This document shows, one piece after another, positions 19,911 to 27,855 of a stretch of DNA of 64,000 nucleotides. The notes under the pieces were generated by a model, which was given only the letters and a program-made list of their open reading frames with translations, was not told where the DNA came from and ran no database searches. Every line of letters starts with the position of its first letter. The stretch's first letter is position 1. Made by a program: the position numbers and the translations under genes. The stretch is from NCBI RefSeq assembly GCF_014652815.1, contig NZ_BMZN01000001.1, positions 976,888 through 1,040,887 of the forward strand. The letters are read 5' to 3'. This DNA is from Alcaligenes pakistanensis. GTDB lineage: Bacteria > Pseudomonadota > Gammaproteobacteria > Burkholderiales > Burkholderiaceae_B.

Positions 19911-20620
19911 AGCCGCTGCACCCCAGCCGCCGAGCCTTGGTTTTATTTTCAGGCGGACAGGATTCTGCGACCTGCCTGGCCTGGGCACTGGATCGCTTTG
20001 CCTTTGTAGAAACCGTAGGTTTTGACTACGGCCAGCGCAACAAGGTCGAATTGCAATGCCGTCAGACCTTAAGAGAAAAGCTTTGCCAGCAATTCCCGCA
20101 TTGGGCGCAACGCCTGGGGACAGATCATGTGCTGGATGCCAGCGTTCTGGCCCAGATAGGCGGCAGTGCCATGACCGAATCCATAACGATCGCCATGCAG
20201 GAAGACGGGCTACCCAACACCTTTGTGCCGGGCCGCAACCTGCTGTTCTTTACTTTGGCTGGTGCCTTGGCCTACCGGCGGGGGCTGGATACGCTGGTGG
20301 GCGGTATGTCCGAAACTGATTTTTCGGGCTACCCGGACTGTCGAGACAACACGCTTAAAGCCTTGCAAGTGGCCTTGAGCCTGGGGATAGAACGTCCGTT
20401 AACAGTAGACACACCGTTGATGTGGTTGGACAAGGCAGATACCTGGGAACTGGCCCACAAGCTGGGCTCGGATGCCTTGGTAAACCTGATTCGCGAAGAC
20501 AGCCATACCTGCTATCAGAATGAGCGGGAAACCCTGCATGATTGGGGATATGGCTGCGGGCACTGCCCAGCTTGTGAGCTGCGCGCTAAAGGGTATGGAG
20601 ATTGGAGCCAGCGGGGCTAA
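19907..20620 (+). CDS. queC: 7-cyano-7-deazaguanine synthase
   Basis: QueC converts 7-carboxy-7-deazaguanine to preQ0 using ATP and ammonia, in the queuosine tRNA-modification pathway. The 237-residue protein has the PP-loop ATP motif '[16 protein letters not shown]' (about residues 13-28) and the C-terminal zinc site '[10 protein letters not shown]'. '[21 protein letters not shown]' and '[18 protein letters not shown]' are further family signatures. It overlaps yhhQ by 4 bp and is followed by a strong terminator at 20733. Confidence 0.96.
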   Translation: MKPLHPSRRALVLFSGGQDSATCLAWALDRFAFVETVGFDYGQRNKVELQCRQTLREKLCQQFPHWAQRLGTDHVLDASVLAQIGGSAMTESITIAMQEDGLPNTFVPGRNLLFFTLAGALAYRRGLDTLVGGMSETDFSGYPDCRDNTLKALQVALSLGIERPLTVDTPLMWLDKADTWELAHKLGSDALVNLIREDSHTCYQNERETLHDWGYGCGHCPACELRAKGYGDWSQRG

Positions 20621-20732
20621 ACCACTGTGTATTGCCGCGTTGCACTCGACTGCTGCCGCGTCGCAAACACACACCTTGCAGCCTAGAAACGCAGCAAATC
20701 CACGCACCTTGCTACTCCAAGCCCAACACGAA

Positions 20733-20765
20733 AAAGCCCAACTGCAAATAGTTGGGCTTTTTTCA
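20733..20765 (+). terminator. Rho-independent terminator after queC
   Basis: AAAGCCCAACT (20733-20743) pairs with AGTTGGGCTTT (20750-20760) around a 6-base loop and runs into T residues to 20763. It ends the yhhQ-queC transcript about 110 bp after the queC stop. Because the left arm begins with A residues, it could also act weakly on the opposite strand, where glyA ends at 20850. Confidence 0.85.
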
Positions 20766-20849
20766 TGAAACCGGTCCTGCCACTACTAGGCATCTTCCCT
20801 AAATAGAAAAAACATCCTCATAGCAAGCGGGGACAGACATGCGCACGGA

Positions 20850-22139
20850 TCACAGCTGTGCTGGTTCCGTCTGCACTTGGTACACCGGATAACGTCGACA
20901 TAAGGTAACGATTTTCTCGCGAATATCGTGTTTGATCGTATCCAAGGTACCAGCTTCATAGGCATCCAGCACATCGCACAGGTAATGTGCCAACTGCTCA
21001 CAATCTGCCACGTCAAAGCCGCGCGTCGTCACTGCAGGCGTCCCAATACGGATACCGGAAGTCACCATCGGTGATCGTGGGTCGTTGGGCACCGAGTTCT
21101 TGTTCACCGTGATATAGGCATCCGCCAAAGCATCGCTAGCCTCCTGGCCGGTATAAGGTTTGGCCGACAGATTAATCAGCATCATGTGATTATCGGTGCC
21201 ACCCGACACGATGTTATGACCGCGCTGCACCAGCACCGCTGCCATCGCGCGAGCATTGCGCACCACATTGTGTTGATAGGTACGGAACTCGGGCTGCAAG
21301 GCTTCTTTGAAGGCAATGGCTTTGGCCGCAATCAGGTGCATCAGGGGGCCACCCTGTACACCAGGGAAAACGGCTGAGTTCAGGCGTTTGTAGAAGTCCT
21401 CGCTCTGCCCTTTGGCCATGATCACGCCGCCGCGTGGGCCGCGCAGGGTTTTATGCGTCGTACTGGTGACCACATGCGCGTAAGGCAAGGGGCTGGGGTA
21501 TTCACCCGCTGCAACCAAACCAGCCACGTGGGCCATATCCACCCAGAACCAGGCTCCCACCTTGTCCGCGATCTGTCGCATACGCGCCCAATCTTTCACG
21601 CGTGAATACGCTGAAAAACCACCAATCAGCATTTTGGGCTTGGTCTCTATCGCAATGCGTTCCATCTCGTCGTAATCAATCAAGCCGGTTTCAGTGTCGA
21701 TCCCGTAAGGAATGATGTTGTACAGACGTCCCGAAATATTGATGGGGTTGCCATGTGTCAGGTGACCACCTTGGGCCAGATTCATGCCCATGACGGTATC
21801 GCCGGGTTTGAGCAAGGCCAGAAACACGGCGGTATTAGCCTGGGCCCCGGCATGGGGCTGTACGTTGGCGTAGTCGCAATCGAACAAGGCTTTCAGGCGC
21901 TCGATGGCCAAACGCTCGGCCACGTCCACAAATTCGCAACCTGCGTAATAACGCTTGTCGGGATAGCCTTCAGCGTACTTATTGGTGAACACCGAGTTCT
22001 GCACCTGCATCACTAGAGGGCTGGCGTAGTTTTCCGAAGCGATCAGTTCTACGTGATCTTCCTGACGGCTTTCTTCGCCCTGGATGGCCTGGGCCAATTC
22101 CTTGTCGAATTCAGCCAAGCTGAGTGTGTTGTCGTACAT
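20850..22139 (-). CDS. glyA: Serine hydroxymethyltransferase, complete active site
   Basis: This 429-residue PLP enzyme interconverts serine and glycine with tetrahydrofolate. All catalytic landmarks are intact: '[10 protein letters not shown]' (31-40), Y65 in 'RYYAGCE', 'GGHLTHG', the PLP aspartate in 'VDMAHVAGL' (D201), H229-K230 in '[12 protein letters not shown]' (K230 forms the Schiff base) and 'SGIRIGTPA'. It starts 72 bp after the serC-like gene on the same strand and may be co-transcribed with it from the DnfR-type palindrome at 23375. Here it lacks the nrdR/ribD neighbours common for housekeeping glyA in this order, so it may be a dnf-linked copy. That reading is inference. Confidence 0.95.
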   Translation of the reverse strand: MYDNTLSLAEFDKELAQAIQGEESRQEDHVELIASENYASPLVMQVQNSVFTNKYAEGYPDKRYYAGCEFVDVAERLAIERLKALFDCDYANVQPHAGAQANTAVFLALLKPGDTVMGMNLAQGGHLTHGNPINISGRLYNIIPYGIDTETGLIDYDEMERIAIETKPKMLIGGFSAYSRVKDWARMRQIADKVGAWFWVDMAHVAGLVAAGEYPSPLPYAHVVTSTTHKTLRGPRGGVIMAKGQSEDFYKRLNSAVFPGVQGGPLMHLIAAKAIAFKEALQPEFRTYQHNVVRNARAMAAVLVQRGHNIVSGGTDNHMMLINLSAKPYTGQEASDALADAYITVNKNSVPNDPRSPMVTSGIRIGTPAVTTRGFDVADCEQLAHYLCDVLDAYEAGTLDTIKHDIREKIVTLCRRYPVYQVQTEPAQL

Positions 22140-22211
22140 ACATTTTCCTTAAAGATTGCAAACTGAGGCGCAGCCAATCTGCTGGCCGCTCTGTAAAAGC
22201 AGGCACACGCC

Positions 22212-23294
22212 TTAGCCGTGCGTGCGCTCGAACTCGCGCATGAACTCCCCCAGCGCCTGCACCGCATCCAAGGTGACGGCGTTATAGATGCTGGCGCGCA
22301 AGCCCCCCGTTGATTGATGCCCTTTCAATCCATGAAAACCATTTTTCTGTGCTGTATCAGCAAATAAAATATTTAAATTATTTTCAGAAATATAAAATGG
22401 AATGTTATTGATAGATCGATAGTCAGGCAAAACATTATTGATATAGAAACCTTCACTTTGATCAATAACCTCATAGAGTAATTTTGATTTTTTCTTATTT
22501 ATTTCATGTAATACATTGACGCCACCAACTCGTTCAATCCATTCCAAAGTCAGCCCCAACACATACCAGGAAAAGGTAGATGGCGTATTTAGCAAGGATT
22601 GTTTTTTTGCCTGTATGGAAAAATCCAACGCTTGTGGCGTGCCCGGCAAAGGTTTGTCTAAAATAGCGGGATTAAGCAGAACCACGGTGACACCAGCAAT
22701 TCCCATATTTTTCTGGGCCGAGGCATAAACCAAATCGTGCGCTGAAATGTCAAGCGGTTTGGACATCAAACTGGAGCACGCATCACAGACTAAAGGAATA
22801 GGCGAGGCAGGTGGTTCTGAAAACTGCAAGCCCTGTGCAGTTTCATTTTCTGTGTAATGCAAGTAAGCCGCATCCAGATTAATATTAGATTCATTAATCT
22901 CAGGAATACGATCAAATCCAGTGTCACAGGAACTGGCTATGATTCTTGCTTCTCCATATTGACTGGCGGCATTGGCGGCTTGTTCAGACCACAGACCAGT
23001 GTGGATATAGTCCGCGGTGTTTGTTTTATGGAGCAAGTTCATCGGAATCTGGGAAAACTGCAAGTACGAACCACCCTGCAAGAGTAAGACGTGATAGTCC
23101 GATGGCACACCCAGCACGCGCCGCAAGGCCGCCTCGCTGCGCTGAGCAAACTCCATAAAGGGCTGGGAACGATGACTTATTTCCATTACAGACAAACCTG
23201 TGCCGGCAAAATCAAGCAGTTCGTCGCGTACTTGCAATAGAACATCCATTGGCAGGGCGCTGGGCCCTGCGCTGAAATTAAAGGGTCGGGACAT
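22212..23294 (-). CDS. serC: SerC-like phosphoserine aminotransferase paralogue in the dnf cluster (dnfT1 position)
   Basis: This 360-residue fold-type I aminotransferase is close to phosphoserine aminotransferase. Conserved parts are 'FNFSAGPSALP' (6-15), 'HRS' (41-43), the PLP lysine K195 in 'YASAQKNMGIAG' and R333 in 'GGLRASIYNA'. The usual 'GHR' phosphate-binding motif near the C-terminus reads 'GHQSTGG' (H326-Q327), so an arginine that contacts the substrate phosphate in E. coli SerC is glutamine. The gene is mosaic in base composition, with a strikingly AT-rich middle (about 22320-22960) and GC-rich ends. The start is set at the family N-terminus. Gene order matches the first transferase of the published dnf cluster; assigning the T1 name is by position. 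A housekeeping serC role is still possible. Confidence 0.85.
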   Translation of the reverse strand: MSRPFNFSAGPSALPMDVLLQVRDELLDFAGTGLSVMEISHRSQPFMEFAQRSEAALRRVLGVPSDYHVLLLQGGSYLQFSQIPMNLLHKTNTADYIHTGLWSEQAANAASQYGEARIIASSCDTGFDRIPEINESNINLDAAYLHYTENETAQGLQFSEPPASPIPLVCDACSSLMSKPLDISAHDLVYASAQKNMGIAGVTVVLLNPAILDKPLPGTPQALDFSIQAKKQSLLNTPSTFSWYVLGLTLEWIERVGGVNVLHEINKKKSKLLYEVIDQSEGFYINNVLPDYRSINNIPFYISENNLNILFADTAQKNGFHGLKGHQSTGGLRASIYNAVTLDAVQALGEFMREFERTHG

Positions 23295-23374
23295 ACTTGC
23301 TGAGATCCTGTACAAACCTGAACGCCGGAACAGGCCCCCCCTATTTCGGCAATGACAATCAAGTCTACGAGCAC

Positions 23375-23398
23375 AATGGTCTGACTAGTCAGACCATT
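23375..23398. promoter_or_regulatory. DnfR-type palindromic operator between the serC-like gene and dnfR
   Basis: This is a perfect 24-bp palindrome: AATGGTCTGACT followed by its exact reverse complement. It contains two inverted copies of TGGTCTGA, one base away from TGGTCTGT, the binding motif reported for DnfR of A. faecalis. It lies 81 bp before the serC-like gene and 23 bp before dnfR, well placed for autoregulation and control of the divergent gene. Confidence 0.8.
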
Positions 23399-23420
23399 AT
23401 TATTCTCTGGAGCAGACCGC

Positions 23421-24926
23421 ATGACGCGTTCGTTTGAACTGGACACCTTGAAGATGCGTCTTAATGATGACGAACTTCAATCCCTGGATCTTCACCAGCG
23501 CATTCAGCGTGCTTTGCGGGCACTGATTCTGGATGGAGCCTTGGGACCAGGGGTCAAGCTGCCTGCCACACGTTCCCTGGCCAAGTCCCTGAACATGGCA
23601 CGCGATACGGTTGAAAATGCCTATGTCCAGCTGCACCGCGACGGCTTTATCGTGCGACGCGAAGGCTCGGGCAGCTATGTGTCCGAATCGGTGGGCACAG
23701 AGCTGCGTGGCAGCGCCTACCGACGCATCAAGGCCCAGGACCTGAAACGTAGTGTTATGGAACCGGGCACAGGTTTAAGCCGTCGCGGCCGCGCCGTATT
23801 TGAAAGTGGCGGCATTGCCGACCAGCAAACCATTAAGGCTTTTGCCACTGGCCTGCCCGAAACCCGCAACTTCCCCACCGACGTGTGGGAACGCTTGCAA
23901 CGCCAAGCCATGAAGGACTTTCGGGCCAATATCCTGTTGCACGGTGATCCGCAAGGAACTGAGTCCCTGCGTAAAGCGATTGCCGTCTACCTGAATCTGG
24001 AACGCGGCGCCAAGGTCTCTGCCGACCAGATCCTGATTCTGAGCAGCACGCGCCAAGCCTTGTTTCTCTGCGCTCAATTGCTGGTGGATGCGGGCAAGCC
24101 CATTCTGGTCGAGAACCCCGGCTACTTTGGTGCACGCAAAGCCTTTGAGGCCGCCGAGGCCCGCGTCGTGCCTATCGGTGTGGATGAGCAGGGCTTACGC
24201 ACCGAGCTGCTGCATGAGGATCGCAGTGGCGCCAATTGCATTTATGTCACGCCTTCACATCAATATCCCACAGGCGCCACCCTATCCCTCGAACGTCGTC
24301 TGGAACTGATACGCTGGGCCGCTGAAAATGGCCGCTGGATCCTGGAAGACGATTACGACAGCGAGTTTCACTACGATGGCTTGCCTACCGCTTGTGTACA
24401 GGGCCTGGATAAATACCAGCGCACAATTTACCTGGGTACCTTCAGCAAAACCCTGTATCCGGGGCTACGCATGGGCTATATGGCCCTGCCGCCCGAGCTG
24501 GTCAAACCCTTCACCCAGGCACGCAGCATCATGGATGGCCATACGCCACAAATTCTGCAACTGACGCTGGCACGCTTTATGGAAGATGGGCATTACAACT
24601 CCCACATCCGTGCCATGCGCAAGCTCTACACGGGCAGGCGGGAAATCATGCTGGAAGCAATCGAGCAGCATTTGCAAGGCATCGTCCGTGCCGCCCGGCC
24701 CGAAGGCGGGCTGCAAATCCCCTGCTTTCTGGAGCCCGGCTGGTCGGAAGAACACACCTTACGTCGCGCGTTAAGCGCAGGTGTGCAACTGCCAGGCTTA
24801 AGCCGTCTGTATATTGGGGAAGAAAAACAACAAGGCTGGTTATTAGGTTATGCCTCTTTAACCGCTTATGAAATTGAATCAGCCATGTTACGTCTGGCCA
24901 ACGCCCTACGTCAGGGCAAAGGCTGA
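23421..24926 (+). CDS. dnfR: MocR-family activator of the Dirammox operon
   Basis: This 501-residue GntR-HTH/aminotransferase-fold regulator has its winged helix-turn-helix at about residues 20-95 ('GVKLPATRSLAKSLNMARDTVENAYVQLHRDGFIVRREGSGSYV'). The linker is followed by the PLP domain with lysine K343 in 'GTFSKTLYPGLRMGY'. DnfR of A. faecalis JQ135 is a MocR-type activator of dnfABC that recognises TGGTCTGT (established knowledge, recalled). This gene sits in the expected place, and that motif occurs upstream of it, of the glyA-like gene and of dnfA in this window. An effector that forms an aldimine with PLP, such as an amino acid or amine, is expected from the family. Confidence 0.93.
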   Translation: MTRSFELDTLKMRLNDDELQSLDLHQRIQRALRALILDGALGPGVKLPATRSLAKSLNMARDTVENAYVQLHRDGFIVRREGSGSYVSESVGTELRGSAYRRIKAQDLKRSVMEPGTGLSRRGRAVFESGGIADQQTIKAFATGLPETRNFPTDVWERLQRQAMKDFRANILLHGDPQGTESLRKAIAVYLNLERGAKVSADQILILSSTRQALFLCAQLLVDAGKPILVENPGYFGARKAFEAAEARVVPIGVDEQGLRTELLHEDRSGANCIYVTPSHQYPTGATLSLERRLELIRWAAENGRWILEDDYDSEFHYDGLPTACVQGLDKYQRTIYLGTFSKTLYPGLRMGYMALPPELVKPFTQARSIMDGHTPQILQLTLARFMEDGHYNSHIRAMRKLYTGRREIMLEAIEQHLQGIVRAARPEGGLQIPCFLEPGWSEEHTLRRALSAGVQLPGLSRLYIGEEKQQGWLLGYASLTAYEIESAMLRLANALRQGKG

Positions 24927-24937
24927 GCGGGCCAGAA

Positions 24938-26233
24938 TCAGTACATCAAGGGGTATCGCCGATTCAGGTCGGCGACCCCTTCCAAAATAGCATTCTCGGT
25001 TCGAGGGTTACGCACCCCGCTACGCACGCCGCCCAGCAAGGCCAGCATCATGTCGCCAATTTCTTTGAAATCGTCCTCGCCCAGCCCACGAGTTGTACAG
25101 GCAGCGCTACCGATTCGTATACCGGAATACGCGCTGCTTAGCTGCTCATAAGGCACCCGATGCTTGCTCAAGCTGATGCCCAGCTGTGTCAGCACCCGTT
25201 CTACCAATGGCCCCGACAGATCCCAGGGGCGCAAATCCACCACGCCAAAATGGCAGTCTGTGCCGCCCGACACCACGGTCAGGCCCCCCTCCGAGAGACG
25301 CCGGCACAAACTGCGGGCGTTGGTAATGACCGATTGTGCGTAGGCCTTGTAGGACGGATGCATTGCTTCTCCCAGGGCGACCGCTTTGGCGGCCATGATG
25401 TTCAGCAAAGGCCCTCCTTGCAGCCCCGGATACACAGCCTGATTCAAACGCTCCGCCAACTTGGGCTCATTGCACAAAATAATGCCGCCGCGCGGGCCGC
25501 GCAATGTGCCATGTGTAGAAAACGTGGTGACGTGTGCATGGCTAACCGGCGACTCCATCAAACCCGCCGCCACCAGCCCGGCACTATGGGCCAAATCCAC
25601 CATCAGATAAGCATTGACCTCGTTGGCGATATTTCGGAACTCGGCGAAATTAGGGGTACGCGAATAGGCCGAGCCACCCGCAATAATCAGGCGTGGTCGC
25701 TCCTTGTGAGCCAACGCGCGAACCTGATCCATATCCACCCATTGTGTCTGGCGATCCACCCCATACGAGCAGGTCTGAAACCAGCGTCCGGACACATTGA
25801 AATGGGAACCGTGGCTCATGTGTCCGCCGGCACATTGATCCAGCGACAAGATGGTATCCCCTGGCGATAACAAGGCTAAATACACCGCCAGATTGGCTTG
25901 GCTGCCCGAGTGCGCCTGCACATTGGCATACGCCGCCCTGAAAACGGATTTGGCCCTTTCAATGGCCAACTCTTCTGTTTGATCCGCCTGCTCGCACCCG
26001 CCGTATATCCGTTGCCCTGGATAGCCTTGTGCCTGTTTATTGCTTAGCAGGGAACCCTGTACATCCAGCACGGATCGGCTCAGGTAATTCTCGGACGCGA
26101 TCAGCTCAATGGTGTGTTGTTGCCGACGCCGTTCGGCTTCGATGATGTCCCAAAGATTGCGATCGCTTTGCTGCAGAAATTGCGAACCCACCAGAGGCAG
26201 GTGGTGGGTGTCGCCACCGGCAAGACTCTTCAT
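24938..26233 (-). CDS. GlyA-like protein lacking the PLP Schiff-base lysine (dnfT2 position)
   Basis: This 431-residue protein aligns over its whole length with serine hydroxymethyltransferase. It keeps 'ELIASENY', 'IYGGCE', 'GGHMSHG', 'VDLAHSAGL' and 'SGIRIGSAACTTRG'. However, the PLP lysine motif 'THK' reads '[12 protein letters not shown]': residue 242 (counted from the start chosen here) is glycine, encoded by GGC at about 25508-25510. PLP could still bind through Asp and His contacts, but normal transaldimination is not possible. The start at 26233 has AGGA six bases upstream; an in-frame ATG at 26314 lacks one. It is divergent from dnfA across 668 bp and has its own pair of DnfR-like half-sites. 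In the published gene order this position is dnfT2. It is probably not a conventional glyA. Confidence 0.88.
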   Translation of the reverse strand: MKSLAGGDTHHLPLVGSQFLQQSDRNLWDIIEAERRRQQHTIELIASENYLSRSVLDVQGSLLSNKQAQGYPGQRIYGGCEQADQTEELAIERAKSVFRAAYANVQAHSGSQANLAVYLALLSPGDTILSLDQCAGGHMSHGSHFNVSGRWFQTCSYGVDRQTQWVDMDQVRALAHKERPRLIIAGGSAYSRTPNFAEFRNIANEVNAYLMVDLAHSAGLVAAGLMESPVSHAHVTTFSTHGTLRGPRGGIILCNEPKLAERLNQAVYPGLQGGPLLNIMAAKAVALGEAMHPSYKAYAQSVITNARSLCRRLSEGGLTVVSGGTDCHFGVVDLRPWDLSGPLVERVLTQLGISLSKHRVPYEQLSSAYSGIRIGSAACTTRGLGEDDFKEIGDMMLALLGGVRSGVRNPRTENAILEGVADLNRRYPLMY

Positions 26234-26367
26234 GGGAGTTCCTGTTTCGATATTGGCCACGTCAAGGTCGTGATCGTTTTCCAGACACGAGGACAAAAGC
26301 GCAACCCTTGGCATGACGTTACCAAGGGCGAAAGATAAACATCCTATTCTGTTTATCGTCCTATCAA

Positions 26368-26398
26368 ACAGTCCATTAAAAATTAATTCACCAGACCA
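26368..26398 (-). promoter_or_regulatory. Pair of DnfR-like half-sites facing the glyA-like gene
   Basis: On the minus strand TGGTCTGG (26391-26398) is followed 23 bp downstream by TGGACTGT (26368-26375). Each differs at one base from the DnfR motif TGGTCTGT. The flanks (AAG before the first, AA before the second) and the 23-bp period match the pair in front of dnfA. The pair lies about 135 bp upstream of the glyA-like start at 26233. Confidence 0.6.
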
Positions 26399-26529
26399 CT
26401 TTTAATTATTTATATTTAAATAAACATTCAAAGCATAAAACATTAAAAACCCGCTGAAACACAGGCCCAAAGCCTATCCCGATAATTTCAGTCAAGAATT
26501 AAAACAAGCTTCAAATATTTATTATTAAG

Positions 26530-26560
26530 TGGTCTGTTAAATGATCTTGAAATGGTCTGT
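26530..26560 (+). promoter_or_regulatory. Two direct DnfR boxes of the dnfA promoter
   Basis: TGGTCTGT occurs at 26530-26537 and again at 26553-26560, in direct orientation with a 23-bp period, about two helical turns. This is exactly the motif described for DnfR activation of dnfABC. A -35-like TTGAAA (26547-26552) abuts the second box, as expected for an activator contacting RNA polymerase. The start codon of dnfA is 342 bp further on, so the mRNA leader is long. Confidence 0.82.
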
Positions 26561-26684
26561 CATTTATTGTCATAGGATCATTAGAATGCAGCCAACGAAT
26601 ACTCAACGCCCATACTTCTAAACGCTCAAGCAGATTATCACTTTTTTCAATCTGTGCGCGAGAAACATCTTTCCCAGTTTTCCC

Positions 26685-26732
26685 ATGACTACAGGAAACG
26701 CAATTGCTTTAACGGCAGTTCAACCGCGCTGA
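26685..26732 (+). CDS. Possible 15-residue leader ORF before dnfA
   Basis: An ATG at 26685 opens 15 codons (MTTGNAIALTAVQPR) that stop at 26732, 17 bp before an intrinsic-terminator-like hairpin. The arrangement resembles a leader peptide in an attenuator. There is no good Shine-Dalgarno and no run of a single regulatory codon, so it may be chance. Confidence 0.2.
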   Translation: MTTGNAIALTAVQPR

Positions 26733-26748
26733 TTCCCCAGGCTTTAAC

Positions 26749-26770
26749 AGACCCGGCCACGGGTCTTTTT
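26749..26770 (+). terminator. Terminator-like hairpin inside the dnfA leader
   Basis: AGACCCG (26749-26755) pairs with CGGGTCT (26760-26766) around GCCA and continues into TTTTT (26766-26770), a compact Rho-independent terminator. It lies between the DnfR boxes and the dnfA start, so it either limits read-through into dnfABC (attenuation) or ends a short upstream RNA. Confidence 0.65.
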
Positions 26771-26814
26771 AGGTCCGGCGCATAAAGAATCAGAAGATCC
26801 TTTTAAGCCTGCGA

Positions 26815-26877
26815 ATTTCCATATGGAAATAAAGACAGGCGGAATAAAGAAACGATCTGCTCATTTCGAACAGATCG
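26815..26877 (+). promoter_or_regulatory. Further hairpins in the dnfA 5' leader
   Basis: Two more symmetric elements precede the dnfA ribosome-binding site: a perfect 16-bp palindrome ATTTCCATATGGAAAT (26815-26830), and a hairpin CGATCTG/CAGATCG (26853-26859 with 26871-26877) with an 11-base loop. The second ends 11 bases before the AAGGAAG Shine-Dalgarno (26888-26894), where it could affect translation or mRNA stability. Confidence 0.4.
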
Positions 26878-26901
26878 CACTCAACAGCAAGGAAGTTTGA
26901 A

Positions 26902-27855
26902 ATGACAATCAAAAGCTACGAAACCGATGATGCCGTACGTAATATGCTGCAAAAGCTGTCTGTACTGTGGAAAAACCGTGCGGCCGTAAATCAGGAACTG
27001 CCCGATTACAACAATCTGGCCTTTGATCCCAATAAGGCCGACTTTAGCGAATGCCTGCTGCCTTTCCGCGAACATCAGGCTTGGCTGGAAGCTCCTGAGG
27101 AATTGAAATCGCAGTGCCTGTCTTACGCCTGGGGTATCTACAACCTGAAAACGATTTACGTTGAGTGCAATGTGGTGACGCCTTCTTGCGAAGACATCAT
27201 CAAAACCCCACCACCCAGTGCCAACCGTAATTTGCTGCAAGACGTGATGTCTCAGGCTTTGCTGGACGAAGCCCTGCACACTCGCATGTCCATCATGGCT
27301 TGCAACTACATCTACTCCATGCGCGCTCTGCAGCCCCTGGACTTCACCAATTTCAACCTGGTGCAGTGGCGCAATGACATCCTGAGCCAATGCAGTTCTG
27401 AGTCCGAGCGTCGCCTGACTCGCTTCTCCATTGCCTGCGCCTCCGAGACGTTGATTACCGACTATCTGAAGACCATGGCCGAGGACAAGAGCATCCAGAC
27501 CGTGTGCCATGAAGTCACCCGCACCCACGCCATGGACGAGTGGAGCCATTCCAGTGTGTTCAGCTTTGTCGCCTCGGACATTATTCACGGCCTGAGCCAG
27601 AAAGAGCGTGAGCACATGCGCGCCATTATTTTGCGCACCGTAGAGATGTTCGCCAATAACGAAATGGGCGCCTGGGAAAAAGTCTTCTCCATGGTGAACT
27701 TCCCGAACGCTCGCGACATTTTGCACGACACCGGCGACTCCAACGAGATTGGCGTCTACACCGGTTCAGTGGAAAGCCTGATCGAGCGCATTGGCCTGAA
27801 CAGCAAATCTGGCAAGGCCCAGCCTGAAGCCGAGCAACAGGAGGCGCTGCAATGA
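26902..27855 (+). CDS. dnfA: Dirammox di-iron oxygenase (AurF type)
   Basis: This is a 317-residue non-heme di-iron N-oxygenase. The full AurF-type ligand set is readable with almost the same spacing as in AurF: E88, E123-x2-H126 ('DEALH'), E182 ('ASETL') and H209-x3-E213-x2-H216 ('HAMDEWSH'). DnfA of A. ammonioxydans was reported to oxidise hydroxylamine to N2 as part of direct ammonia oxidation (established knowledge, recalled). A strong AAGGAAG precedes the ATG. The gene overlaps dnfB by 4 bp, so oxygenase and reductase are translationally coupled. It has no signal peptide and should be cytoplasmic. The expression signals are the two DnfR boxes and the long structured leader. Confidence 0.95.
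   Translation: MTIKSYETDDAVRNMLQKLSVLWKNRAAVNQELPDYNNLAFDPNKADFSECLLPFREHQAWLEAPEELKSQCLSYAWGIYNLKTIYVECNVVTPSCEDIIKTPPPSANRNLLQDVMSQALLDEALHTRMSIMACNYIYSMRALQPLDFTNFNLVQWRNDILSQCSSESERRLTRFSIACASETLITDYLKTMAEDKSIQTVCHEVTRTHAMDEWSHSSVFSFVASDIIHGLSQKEREHMRAIILRTVEMFANNEMGAWEKVFSMVNFPNARDILHDTGDSNEIGVYTGSVESLIERIGLNSKSGKAQPEAEQQEALQ

Noticed and set aside
24938-26233. Calling the glyA-like gene a pseudogene because of the missing lysine
   Set aside because: The frame is intact at full length, the other active-site residues are conserved, and it has its own DnfR-like sites, so selection for a changed function is more likely than decay.
26315-26901. Mobile element or attachment site in the AT-rich dnf intergenic region
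   Set aside because: No transposase, integrase, terminal inverted repeats or target duplication were seen; the AT richness fits promoters.
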